Shown here one piece after another: positions 18,170-26,134 of a stretch of DNA of 64,000 bases. The stretch comes from CAXBMB01 sp052078155. GTDB taxonomy: Bacteria > Pseudomonadota > Alphaproteobacteria > Kiloniellales > DSM-21159. The stretch covers positions 1 to 64,000 of the forward strand of contig JBQJBP010000005.1 of NCBI GenBank assembly GCA_052078155.1, in the 5' to 3' direction. Within the stretch, counting starts at the first letter, position 1, and each line of letters begins with the position of its first letter. The notes under the pieces are model-generated. The model did not search any database and was not told the origin of the DNA. It saw only the letters and a list, made by a program, of their open reading frames with translations. Both the position numbers and the translations under genes were made by a program.

Positions 18170-18222
18170 TAAGCGTTGATCGGTATCACAGTGTATTCCA
18201 CTTGCCGCGATTTAACTCTAAG
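18170..18222 (-). repeat. Degenerate half copy of the dispersed repeat (subfamily A)
   Basis: GGTATCACAGTGTATTCCACTT, then CGATTTAACTCTAAGAG corresponds to the left half of subfamily A read in reverse. Its end gives the TAG stop codon of the crotonase gene at 18218-18220. Confidence 0.55.
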
Positions 18223-19075
18223 AGCGCAGGTCCGGTCCCTGGGGTATGGCCTGGCCGGAATCCCGATGATTGACCGCTTCGTGAAACCCTTCTTTTTCCG
18301 CCAGTTTTTTGAACCACATGCCTTCTGCCGTGTGGCGGGTGATGCCGTCAAACAGGGTGGCCAGCATCTGGGTGTTGGACAGGCCCGCAGCTTCCACCGC
18401 CTGATTGATCATCATCTTCTGCATCATCAGCTGGTTCTTGGGCACACCTTCCATGCGCCGCACCAGACGATCCACCCGGCCTTCCAACCGCTCTGCCGGA
18501 ACAGCGTCCAGCACCAGCCCCATCTCTTTGGCTTCCTTGCCGTCCACCGCATCTCCGGTCAGCAGCATGCGTTTGGCTTTCTCCGGCCCCAGCCGGTAAA
18601 TCCACATGGCCGTGGTCGGGCACCCCCAGACACGGGCGGGCGGATAGCCGATGCGCGCCGTTTCTTCCATGATCACGAAGTCACAGCACAGCGCAATGTC
18701 ACTGCCCCCGGCAATGGCATAGCCCTGAACCTGGCAGACCGTGGGCTTGTAACTGCGCCACAAAGACATGAAAGCCTCCGTATTGGCCTTCATCAGCTTG
18801 TAGTCGACCATAGGATCCCAGGGCATGTCTTCCTGAATGTAGGGATTGCCACCCGGGCTTTCGGCATAGTGCTTGAGGTCATAGCCCGCGCAGAAGGCAT
18901 CCCCCTTGCCTTTCAGCAGAATGACATGAACCCGGTCGTCGTCATTGGCCAGTTTGACCGCGGCTTCTATGTCGCGCGGCATATCATCATCGATGGCATT
19001 GAGCCTTTCTGGCCGGTTCAGGGTGATGGTCGCCACCCGACCGGAAACGTCATAAAGCAGGGAAGAAAAATCCAT
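18218..19075 (-). CDS. Enoyl-CoA hydratase/isomerase (crotonase) family protein
   Basis: 285 residues. N-terminal TITLNRPERLNAIDDDM, the oxyanion-hole loop DAFCAGYDLKHY, and QGYAIAGGSDIALCCDFVI with IGYPPARVWGCPT are standard crotonase elements. The usual hydratase glutamate pair is not obvious, so it may be an isomerase, hydrolase or another crotonase. The ribosome site AAAGGATACACC precedes ATG. The last codon runs into a degenerate dispersed repeat that provides the stop. Confidence 0.87.
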   Translation of the reverse strand: MDFSSLLYDVSGRVATITLNRPERLNAIDDDMPRDIEAAVKLANDDDRVHVILLKGKGDAFCAGYDLKHYAESPGGNPYIQEDMPWDPMVDYKLMKANTEAFMSLWRSYKPTVCQVQGYAIAGGSDIALCCDFVIMEETARIGYPPARVWGCPTTAMWIYRLGPEKAKRMLLTGDAVDGKEAKEMGLVLDAVPAERLEGRVDRLVRRMEGVPKNQLMMQKMMINQAVEAAGLSNTQMLATLFDGITRHTAEGMWFKKLAEKEGFHEAVNHRDSGQAIPQGPDLRS

Positions 19076-19306
19076 GGTGTATCCTTTGTCGTCTCGCCAC
19101 CTCTGATCCCCGGGACCCTCACCTTCCTGCCCGCAGGCTCAAGGCAGAAGCCGTCAGGAAAGGGAAACCCAAACAGGATTAAGGAGGCTGTTTCAAGAAT
19201 GAATATAACAGTGTTTATTTTTTTGAATAGCGAAAAATTTTCTTAGGTACGCTATAAGATCTGAGACCTGCGGCTCTTGCCGTGCCTTTCTTGGGAACAT
19301 CTGTTC

Positions 19307-20107
19307 GTGCTGCGCCCTCTTGTCTCCTTTTTTGCGCTGCCCCTGCTGCTGCTTGTGGGAAGCCTGTCGCTTGCCCGCGCCGATCTGGCCAGCGCGGAAA
19401 AGGCTCTGGAGGAAGGGCGCTATAACCAGGCTCTGGAGGCCTTTTTGCCTCTGGCTGCGGACGGCAACATCGAAGCCCAGAACAAGCTGGGCATGATGTA
19501 CAGCTCGGGTCTGGGGGTGGAGAAAGACTACAAGCAGGCCGTGCAGTGGTATCTGCGGGCCGCCCGGCAGGGCGACGCCCACGCCCAGGCCAGTCTGGGC
19601 ATCATCTATGACAGCGACATAGGCATCAAAGGCGACCCCAGGGAGGCCATAAAGTGGTACCGCCTGGCAGCAGCCCAGGGAAATCCCTATGCCCAGGCAG
19701 GACTGGGCATGCATTACGCCAGTGGCAGCGGTGTGCCCAAAGACATGGTCGAGGCGATCAACTGGTATCTGCTGGCCGCCCAGCAAGGCAGCGTCTATGC
19801 CCAGATTAACCTGGGCGCCATTTACTATCGCGGCGACGGGGTGGAACAGAACTATGAAGAAGCCGCCCGCTATTACCGCCAGGCGGCCAATCAGGGCTCT
19901 CTCTATGCCATGGATGTGCTGGGTCAGCTGCACTACCGCGGGCAAGGCGTGCCGCAGGATCTGGTCGAAGCCTATAAGTGGTTTTATCTTTCTGCCTCCA
20001 GAGGCAATCAGGACGCCGTCAAAAACCGGGACATCCTGGCCAAGGAGCTCAGCGCCGATGACATCGCAATCGCCAAGCGGCGCGCCCAGTTGATCCCTCT
20101 TAAGTAA
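19307..20107 (+). CDS. Exported Sel1-repeat protein
   Basis: 266 residues from GTG at 19307, giving a clean signal peptide (FFALPLLLLVGSLSLARA). Five full Sel1 repeats follow, each of the form AQxxLGxxYxxGxGVxxDxxxAxxWYxxAAxQG, preceded by a half repeat. Sel1 repeats form TPR-like solenoids that bind proteins, often in envelope maintenance or secretion. No partner gene is adjacent. A subfamily A repeat begins 27 bases after the stop codon. Confidence 0.88.
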   Translation: MLRPLVSFFALPLLLLVGSLSLARADLASAEKALEEGRYNQALEAFLPLAADGNIEAQNKLGMMYSSGLGVEKDYKQAVQWYLRAARQGDAHAQASLGIIYDSDIGIKGDPREAIKWYRLAAAQGNPYAQAGLGMHYASGSGVPKDMVEAINWYLLAAQQGSVYAQINLGAIYYRGDGVEQNYEEAARYYRQAANQGSLYAMDVLGQLHYRGQGVPQDLVEAYKWFYLSASRGNQDAVKNRDILAKELSADDIAIAKRRAQLIPLK

Positions 20108-20134
20108 GCGTGCAGCGCCCTGCTATCCAAAGAC

Positions 20135-20270
20135 CTGGAGTCAAATCGGTTTAAGTGGGCTCACTAGGTGTTAATACCTGAAGCGTGAAACTCTTTTCAG
20201 TGTTTTAGAGGGTGAGTCACGGTTTCGTTCCAAGCGCAAAGCGCATCCAAAAAGACCGATCATGCTCTAG
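20135..20270 (+). repeat. Dispersed repeat, subfamily A
   Basis: CTGGAGTCAAATCGGTTTAAG to CCGATCATGCTCTAG. The hairpin is slightly damaged (AAGCGCAAAGCGCAT). It sits between the Sel1 gene and the EamA transporter gene, both on the plus strand; 20271-20535 holds no other recognisable feature. Confidence 0.9.
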
Positions 20271-20535
20271 GCGGCGGTTCGGAGCAACAGATGTTGAGCA
20301 TGCTCGAACCCAACTGCCAGCCCTGCAAAAGCAGTACTTGCGGTCAGCGGTCAGGCGTGGCTAAAACCAGCCGCTGCATTTCTGCCTCTTGTGGGGGCCA
20401 AGAACAGCACCTTCTGCATCGCTGCACTGTTGCGACGTCCGGGTGCTGATCCCGCGCACCCTGCCCGGCAGACAGCGGTTTGTTTTCTTTTCCCGGCGCT
20501 GCCCAGCAGGCCCAGTTGACAGGCGGCGACCGCCC

Positions 20536-21471
20536 ATGACCGACACGACGCAACCTTCTTCCGGCCCCGCTAGCCAGAGTGCGGCCCGCCGTACGGTGAT
20601 CATTGGCACCTGCTTTGCCCTGGGCTGTGCCCTGATTTTCGGCGGCCTGACCACCTTTGCCCGCATCTCCTACGACGCCGGGTCGACACCGCAGACAGCC
20701 ATTTTCCTGCGTTTCTTCTCAGCCACCCTGATTTTTCCCCTGGCCGCCATTGTGACGAGCCAGTCCCTGCGTCTGAAGCGGGGGGACTGGGGTCCTATGG
20801 CGCTGGCGATCCCCGCCTGGTCGGTTGCCAATTTCGCGTACCTGGGCGCGGTGCTCTACATTCCCGTTTCCCTGGCCGGATTGATCTTCTTTACCTTCCC
20901 CCTGCTGGTGGCCCTGGCCTCGGCCGCGCTGGAGCGTCGCTGGCCTGCCCGCCGGGAGATTCTTCTGCTGCTGGGCGGCTTTTCCGGACTGGCGCTGGCG
21001 CTGGGACCTGACTTCCATCACCTGGACCCCTTGGGCATCTTCCTGGCCTTCTGCGCCGCCTGCGCCCTGGTGGTTCAGATGCTGGCAGGGCAACGGCTGC
21101 TGAAAAGCCAGGGTCTCTTTGCCATGCTGAGCTGGGTCAACGTGGGCGGACTGCTGGCTGCCGGCGCCATGCTGCTGATCTTCGGCGGCTGGGCCTGGCC
21201 CACCGGCTCAGCCGAGGTGTCCTTTACTTTTGGCACCATCATGCTGGTGCTGGCGACCATCGGGTATGTGGTGGCTCTGGCCATGCAGATGACCGGTGTC
21301 CGGCTGATCGGGGCCCCGCGCACGGCCCTGTTCATGAACCTGGAACCGGTGCTGACCATTGGCTTTGGGGCGGTGCTGTTGAGCGAGGCCCTGTCGGCCC
21401 AGCAGTATCTGGGCGCAGCTCTGGTGATCTTTGTCTTGTTCCTGGCGGCCCGTCAAAAACCAGCGACCTGA
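20536..21471 (+). CDS. EamA/DMT-family membrane transporter
   Basis: 311 residues from ATG at 20536, chosen because the hydrophilic tail MTDTTQPSS leads directly into the first membrane helix. About ten hydrophobic segments form two EamA halves; the second ends PVLTIGFGAVLLSEALSAQQYLGAALVI, the hallmark of the family. It probably exports or takes up a small metabolite; the substrate is unknown. No operon partner is clear; the nitroreductase gene begins 173 bases later behind its own palindrome. Confidence 0.88.
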   Translation: MTDTTQPSSGPASQSAARRTVIIGTCFALGCALIFGGLTTFARISYDAGSTPQTAIFLRFFSATLIFPLAAIVTSQSLRLKRGDWGPMALAIPAWSVANFAYLGAVLYIPVSLAGLIFFTFPLLVALASAALERRWPARREILLLLGGFSGLALALGPDFHHLDPLGIFLAFCAACALVVQMLAGQRLLKSQGLFAMLSWVNVGGLLAAGAMLLIFGGWAWPTGSAEVSFTFGTIMLVLATIGYVVALAMQMTGVRLIGAPRTALFMNLEPVLTIGFGAVLLSEALSAQQYLGAALVIFVLFLAARQKPAT

Positions 21472-21569
21472 TCGGATCAAAACCGAGAGGTTTCCTGTTC
21501 TCCCTGCTTAAGCGCAGCTCTTTATCCCAAAAGTCACTGGGCAAAATCGCGTCCTCCCCTTATCGTTTG

Positions 21570-21586
21570 ACCAAACATTGTTTGGT
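21570..21586. promoter_or_regulatory. Perfect CCAAAC palindrome upstream of the nitroreductase gene
   Basis: ACCAAAC-ATT-GTTTGGT, a perfect 7-bp inverted repeat with a 3-base spacer, 59 bases before the nitroreductase start codon. A nearly identical palindrome sits at 48126-48142 upstream of an acyl-CoA synthetase gene. Form and place suit a TetR-type operator. Confidence 0.5.
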
Positions 21587-21644
21587 GATCCGCCCCGTTC
21601 GCTTGCGGACGGGCCTGCCGGATCCAGCTGGAGGGACAAGGAAC

Positions 21645-22352
21645 ATGGCAACGCCGGAAGAGTTTGAAACCCTGGACAAGATCCTGCAGGACCGCTGGTC
21701 CTGTCGCGGTTATCTGCCCGAAGAAATCGATCAGGAGACCATTGAGCAGATAGTCCGGTCAGCCCAGAAGGTCCCTTCCTGGTGTAACGCCCAGCCCTGG
21801 CAGATCCTGATTTGCGGGCCGCAGGAAACCAACACCTTGCGGGACAAAATCTATGGGCTTCCCGCCCAGCGGCCGCACAGCTCTGACATTCCCTTTCCCA
21901 CCCAGTACGCCGGGACCTTCCTGGCGCGGCGGCGGGCCTGTGGCATTCAGCTTTATCAGTCTGTGGGCATTACCCGGGAAAACAAGGAAGGCGCGGCCAA
22001 ACAGGCGGCAGAAAACTTCCGTTTCTTCGGGGCGCCCCACATCGCCATCATCACCACTGAAAAAGACCTCGGGCCTTACAGCCTGGTGGATTGCGGCGCC
22101 TTCGTGTCCGCCTTTGCCCTGGCCGCTCAGGCCAAAGGCATCGGCACCATCGCCCAGGCCGCCATTGCCCGGGTGTCCGATGTGGTGCGGGATCATTTCC
22201 AGATCCCCGAGCATCGCCAGGTGGTCTGCGCCATCTCCTTTGGCCGGCCCGATCTGGACCATCCGGCCAACTCCTTCCGCACCGCCCGTGCGCCCCTGGA
22301 GGAAGTCATCGAATGGCACTGGGCAGGCAGCAAACAGGACGCCGCCGAATAG
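21645..22352 (+). CDS. Nitroreductase-family flavoprotein
   Basis: 235 residues. N-terminal DRWSCRGYLPEEI and VPSWCNAQPWQILIC carry the FMN-binding Arg and Asn/Gln residues; near the C-terminus AISFGRPDLDHPANSFRTAR closes the FMN site. Such enzymes reduce nitro-aromatics, quinones or related electrophiles with NAD(P)H. ATG at 21645 has GAGGGACAAGG upstream. A palindromic operator-like site lies in its promoter, so induction by a ligand of a TetR-type regulator is likely. Confidence 0.87.
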   Translation: MATPEEFETLDKILQDRWSCRGYLPEEIDQETIEQIVRSAQKVPSWCNAQPWQILICGPQETNTLRDKIYGLPAQRPHSSDIPFPTQYAGTFLARRRACGIQLYQSVGITRENKEGAAKQAAENFRFFGAPHIAIITTEKDLGPYSLVDCGAFVSAFALAAQAKGIGTIAQAAIARVSDVVRDHFQIPEHRQVVCAISFGRPDLDHPANSFRTARAPLEEVIEWHWAGSKQDAAE

Positions 22353-22482
22353 GGTCTGAGCTCCCCGGCAGCTGCTTTCTGAGGATCCTCTCTTAGTGAG
22401 TATCATTCAGCTGGTGCTGTCCGTGGGCCCCATGGCGGGATGAACCTGTCCGCCACTGCCCTGCTGAACAAGGATCCTGCCC

Positions 22483-23388
22483 GTGCCCCTGCCTCCTGCC
22501 CCGTCTCATGCTCCCTACTGCGCCGCCCCCGATGGCACCCTGCGTCGCCCGGTCCTGAAGGTGCCGCCTCTGTCCTGTGACAGCCATGCCCATGTCTGCG
22601 GCCCCCAGGCCAGCTACCCCTATGCCCATGACCGCATCTACACGCCCCCCGATGCTCTGCCAGAAAGCTATGCAGCCCAACTGATAACCCTGGGCATTGA
22701 GCGGGCCGTGCTGGTCCAGCCCTCGGTGTACGGCACGGACAACCGCCTGCTGATGGATGCGCTGGCGGCCTTGCCACAGGCCGGGATCCAGTGCCGGGCG
22801 GTGGCCGTTCTGGACCCTCAGATCTCAGATCAGGAGCTGCACAGCCTGCACGCGGCCGGGGTGCGGGGGGTGCGCTTCAACCTGGTGGATGTGGCCCAGC
22901 CCAGCAAAGAGGTTTCCCTCGATGGCTTGCGGAACTTCTGCCAGCGCCTGGCTCCTTTGGGCTGGCACGCCGAGTTTCTGATCCATGTGGATGACCACCC
23001 GGATCTGGACAGCAAGTTTGCTGACTTTCCGGTCCCCATCGTGGTGGGACATCTGGGCTATGTGCGCCTGGATGGCAGTCCGGCGGCAAAGGGCTTTCAG
23101 GGCCTGCTCCGACTGGCGCAGGCCGGAAACTGCTGGGTCAAGCTGACCGGCCCCTATCGCATCTGCCCGCAGGATCTGCCCTACCCCAAGGCAGCGGACT
23201 ATGCCCGGGCTTTGTTAGAGGCCGCGCCGGAGCGGCTGGTCTGGGGGACCGACTGGCCCCACGTCATGGTGAAAAAGGCCATGCCCAACGATGCCGACCT
23301 GCTGGATCTGCTGACGGCCTGGGGCTGCAGCCAAGATCACCTGCAGCAAATCCTGGTCGACAACCCCGCAGAGCTCTACGGGTTTTGA
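22483..23388 (+). CDS. Amidohydrolase-superfamily (LigI-like) hydrolase
   Basis: 301 residues. Metal-site and barrel motifs of the amidohydrolase_2 group are seen: CDSHAHVCG (about residue 32), VRGVRFNLVD, IVVGHLGYV and WGTDWPHV. This pattern resembles 2-pyrone-4,6-dicarboxylate lactonase and related lactone hydrolases. GTG at 22483 is the start, with AAGGA upstream. It follows the nitroreductase gene by 130 bases on the same strand, so the two could serve one aromatic-degradation step, but no other pathway gene is near. Confidence 0.8.
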   Translation: MPLPPAPSHAPYCAAPDGTLRRPVLKVPPLSCDSHAHVCGPQASYPYAHDRIYTPPDALPESYAAQLITLGIERAVLVQPSVYGTDNRLLMDALAALPQAGIQCRAVAVLDPQISDQELHSLHAAGVRGVRFNLVDVAQPSKEVSLDGLRNFCQRLAPLGWHAEFLIHVDDHPDLDSKFADFPVPIVVGHLGYVRLDGSPAAKGFQGLLRLAQAGNCWVKLTGPYRICPQDLPYPKAADYARALLEAAPERLVWGTDWPHVMVKKAMPNDADLLDLLTAWGCSQDHLQQILVDNPAELYGF

Positions 23389-23728
23389 GGGGGGGCAATA
23401 GCGGGCCAGCAGCACCTCAGGCCCAAACATCAGATTTGGACTATGAGTAGCTAAAATCCTTCAAGATCTTGCACAGGCGGGTTGAAAGCAGCAGAGGCCT
23501 GCTAATTGGCCTTCGCAAGGGTTCACCCGGAGCGCAAGTTTCTGCTGGCCAAAATCAGCTTCAGAATCGCAGACTGGCTGGAGCATGAGATCTGCGCGCT
23601 GTTTCGGAACGTGTCCGAAAGGGTGTTAAGGCTGCAAGGGGGCTTCGTCACGCAACCTGAGGCTTGGTAATAGACAGCCTCTGATCGAATCAATGTAACT
23701 AGCAATCGGTTGCCCTAATTGATGATAG
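23389..23728. other. Gap at the edge of the AT-rich island
   Basis: 340 bases between the hydrolase and the HEPN gene, which converge. It holds a small inverted repeat TTCGGAACGTGTCCGAA (23603-23619). A stretch on the plus strand (VHPERKFLLAKISF, about 23520) reads protein-like but has no start and soon stops, so it may be a gene remnant. No integrase or tRNA fragment is recognisable. Confidence 0.35.
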
Positions 23729-24343
23729 TTATAGAGAACGAACAATCTCATCAAAATTCTTAAGCTCTGATATCAAGTACTCAATATCACGATATTCATC
23801 ATCAAAAGGATCTCGAATTTTCGGTAATGACACCTGTGTGTTTGAATGAACTAGTCCACCTCTAGCGGTTCCCAAATTCTTAAGCTGTATGACAAGTGTC
23901 TCACCGATATCTTCTGGTTTGAATCCTAAAGGGATAAATATCCTTGAGAGATTTTCAGGCTTTAATCCGTTGTTTGCTTTGATTACGCCACGTTGTGTTG
24001 AAAACGCTTGTTTAACCAAACTTGATAGTTTTTTGTCGCCTGATTGTTCCCTTGGATCACCTGCTATCGTTATCGGCTTTGTGATGCTAAATGCTAACAA
24101 TCCAGCTACAACTCTTGTTGCTGTTTGATATCTATCCCATTTTGCTTCTGCTCGATCTAAAATCCGCAGTGCTCTCATTTCTAGATAATGCTCAATCTCA
24201 GCATGCGCAAAAGTAATAAAGGCCCGGCATTTTAATAGCTCACCACGGGTGTAATGCCCATCTGCTCGTTTGGTAAAACTGAGAAACTCAGCCCTCAACA
24301 AACGAGTGTTTTTCTTCAATGTGTTGAACTCACGCGACGGCAT
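23729..24343 (-). CDS. HEPN-domain protein (MAE_28990/MAE_18760-like), putative RNase
   Basis: 204 residues from ATG at 24343, one base after the stop codon of the DUF262 gene. Seen: helices with AFITFAHAEIEHYLEMRALRIL and a C-terminal GTARGGLVHSN that fits the HEPN catalytic motif Rx4-6H (R161, H166). Known: HEPN proteins are metal-independent RNases common in toxin and phage-defence systems, and this HEPN type is found next to DUF262 genes. Inferred: it is the effector of the pair. Coding DNA is much AT-richer than flanking genes (many AAA, GAT, ATT codons), indicating acquisition. Confidence 0.65.
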   Translation of the reverse strand: MPSREFNTLKKNTRLLRAEFLSFTKRADGHYTRGELLKCRAFITFAHAEIEHYLEMRALRILDRAEAKWDRYQTATRVVAGLLAFSITKPITIAGDPREQSGDKKLSSLVKQAFSTQRGVIKANNGLKPENLSRIFIPLGFKPEDIGETLVIQLKNLGTARGGLVHSNTQVSLPKIRDPFDDEYRDIEYLISELKNFDEIVRSL

Positions 24344-24344
24344 A

Positions 24345-25577
24345 TCAATTATCAAAATCTACACGTTGAACTTCAATATCGCCGACCGATTGAATTACTT
24401 CAGCCCATCGATTGAAACGAATTTCGTTAGCTTCTACCGTCTTCGTAGTTCGCTCAATAGATGCGAGAAACTCCGCATCATTTTGACAGAGATCAATGAA
24501 ACGATCTCTCAATTCATTAGCACGATTAGCAGTTGCTCGGCGGTATTCTGGAACAGAAAAGAAATGGAGCATAATGTCGAAAACAGCTCTGTTTTTGCGC
24601 CTTTCAAATTCATCACCATTCCATTTTCTCAAATAAGCCTTTTCACCAAACGCGTTTCTCGTAAACTCAAATGCATTATCCATTTCTTCAATTTGGCTTT
24701 TTACAAGCTTCTCTTTTTCTGCCCATGTTTCATTTAACTCTTTTGTAGTGTTATCTAAGAACACCTTTAGATTGCCCGCAAACATTGAATGAAAATTCTT
24801 GTAAGCTAGGTACCGGAGCAAAATCTCCGCGTCACGCATTCGAAAGTCTGGAGCTTTGAGGCCCAGGGCGGCCCTTAGCCCAGGTGAGTCTGAGGAAGCG
24901 ACATCAACATAACTAGAGAATGGCCCAGGATGTAGTGCCTGCCTTAACTCTTGTGGCGAGAGCTGAACACTACCCGTATTTATCCTCAAAAAAACTTCGT
25001 AAAGATAAGCTTCACTCTTCCAGTTTCGAATAACTACAGTTCTGATACTAGAGTTTTGAAAAGCTGCGAGATCTTCAGAACAATCTTCACTTTCTAACAA
25101 ATCAACGTAACTTTTTCCATTCAGCTCTGCTCGCTCACCAAGTCCTCGTAGCTTTAGCGGCCTAAATTTACTTTCTGATTTTGTAGAAGCAAACCTTCGA
25201 ATGGCTAGGAGCCGCTGTTTTCCATCAATAACAATAAAAGAACCTTTTCGATTTCGGTCTTCCGCAAGTATAAGTTGAGGAATTGGTAACCCCAAGATTG
25301 CAGATTCAATGAATAGACTTTGCTTCTTGTCAGTCCACGCTGATCGTCGTTGAAAATTGGGATCCAAATCAATGTTACCGCGATTGAGCTGAGAAATTAC
25401 TGTTTCAGCGGTCCAATCAGTTGACCAAAGAACAGCGCCATCGGCCCAGTTTTTAACATGCTCCAAATCGCTGAGTTCATCTTGCAATTCAGAATCTTGT
25501 TCACTCGCACCTCGAGGTTCTTGCAATTCTATCTCACTATCTTGCAATTCTAACTCACTAAAAGATTCACCCGCCAT
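24345..25577 (-). CDS. DUF262 (GmrSD N-terminal/ParB-like) protein
   Basis: 410 residues from ATG at 25577. The N-terminal 40 residues are acidic and repetitive (ELQDSE, ELQE, ELQD). The DUF262 core follows: LDPNFQRRSAWTDKKQ, ESAILGLPIPQL and VIDGKQRL (DGxQR at about 118-122), the ParB/Srx-like nucleotide-binding motif. The C-terminal half is helical. Known: DUF262 proteins include the GmrS part of the modification-dependent GmrSD system and many uncharacterised defence genes. It is directly followed by the HEPN gene, with one base between stop and start. No GmrD-type HNH domain is seen at the C-terminus. AT-rich coding DNA marks both as foreign. Confidence 0.8.
   Translation of the reverse strand: MAGESFSELELQDSEIELQEPRGASEQDSELQDELSDLEHVKNWADGAVLWSTDWTAETVISQLNRGNIDLDPNFQRRSAWTDKKQSLFIESAILGLPIPQLILAEDRNRKGSFIVIDGKQRLLAIRRFASTKSESKFRPLKLRGLGERAELNGKSYVDLLESEDCSEDLAAFQNSSIRTVVIRNWKSEAYLYEVFLRINTGSVQLSPQELRQALHPGPFSSYVDVASSDSPGLRAALGLKAPDFRMRDAEILLRYLAYKNFHSMFAGNLKVFLDNTTKELNETWAEKEKLVKSQIEEMDNAFEFTRNAFGEKAYLRKWNGDEFERRKNRAVFDIMLHFFSVPEYRRATANRANELRDRFIDLCQNDAEFLASIERTTKTVEANEIRFNRWAEVIQSVGDIEVQRVDFDN
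25487..25564 (-). repeat. Short direct repeats at the start of the DUF262 gene
   Basis: TTGCAATTCT/A occurs four times on the plus strand between 25487 and 25555, three of them in a run with ATCTCACTA or similar spacers. In protein it gives ELQD/ELQE repeats in the acidic N-terminal tail. Confidence 0.6.
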
Positions 25578-26134
25578 CAATCATATCCATCTGCACGTTA
25601 CTAAAAGCTGCAGTTTACAATATCAAACCAATGCCTCGCAACGCATGATTGTTTCTAGTCTCAAATCCAATCTACCGTCTGTCAGGCACGGACAATCTAA
25701 ACACCGATACTAGTCAACAAACTCCGCCCCTATCCCCCCTGCGACAAAGTCCCCCACAGAAGGCCTGCTGTGCGGGCATCAAACGGGTGGAAAATTCTGC
25801 CTGTGGATAGCTCCCGTAGAGGTGAAAAGCGCTGCCTGCCTGGGCTCGTCTGGGAGGGGAGACAGCGGCCCGACTCGGGTGGCGAGATTCGCCTTTTTGA
25901 TTCTGGCGTCGTCAAGCCAATCTTTCACGACAAAATGGGTGACGACCCCCTCATAATGTGGTTCAATTGATCATCGAACACTAAATGTGGTTAGTTGCCG
26001 CGAAACGTTATCCTCGCTGGCCTGCCACTTTTGTTGCGATTCAGGGGCAAAAACCGGGGAAACCCGGGGGGAAACCGGGGGACATACCGGAGCTGCTGAA
26101 CCGCTCAACCGCGAAGCATCAGGGGGCCATTTAG
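25578..26134. other. Gap between the DUF262 gene and nrdJ
   Basis: 557 bases with divergent genes at its ends. The left part is AT-rich like the island; the right part returns to host composition. It contains a pair of AATGTGGTT direct repeats (listed) and a G/C-rich run of CCGGGG and ACCGGGG units at 26053-26090. No gene is recognised. Confidence 0.5.
25945..25996 (+). promoter_or_regulatory. Possible NrdR boxes upstream of nrdJ
   Basis: Two sites sharing AATGTGGTT begin at 25955 and 25984, 29 bases apart. The second reads ACACTAAATGTGGT, which partly matches the NrdR box ACACwATATATwGTGT. Tandem boxes about three helical turns apart before ribonucleotide reductase genes are typical, but the match here is imperfect and the spacing slightly short. 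Confidence 0.3.

Noticed and set aside
18176..19246. A 356-codon plus-strand frame over the crotonase gene
   Set aside because: Shadow of the crotonase coding sequence; its ends lie in a degenerate repeat and a non-coding gap.
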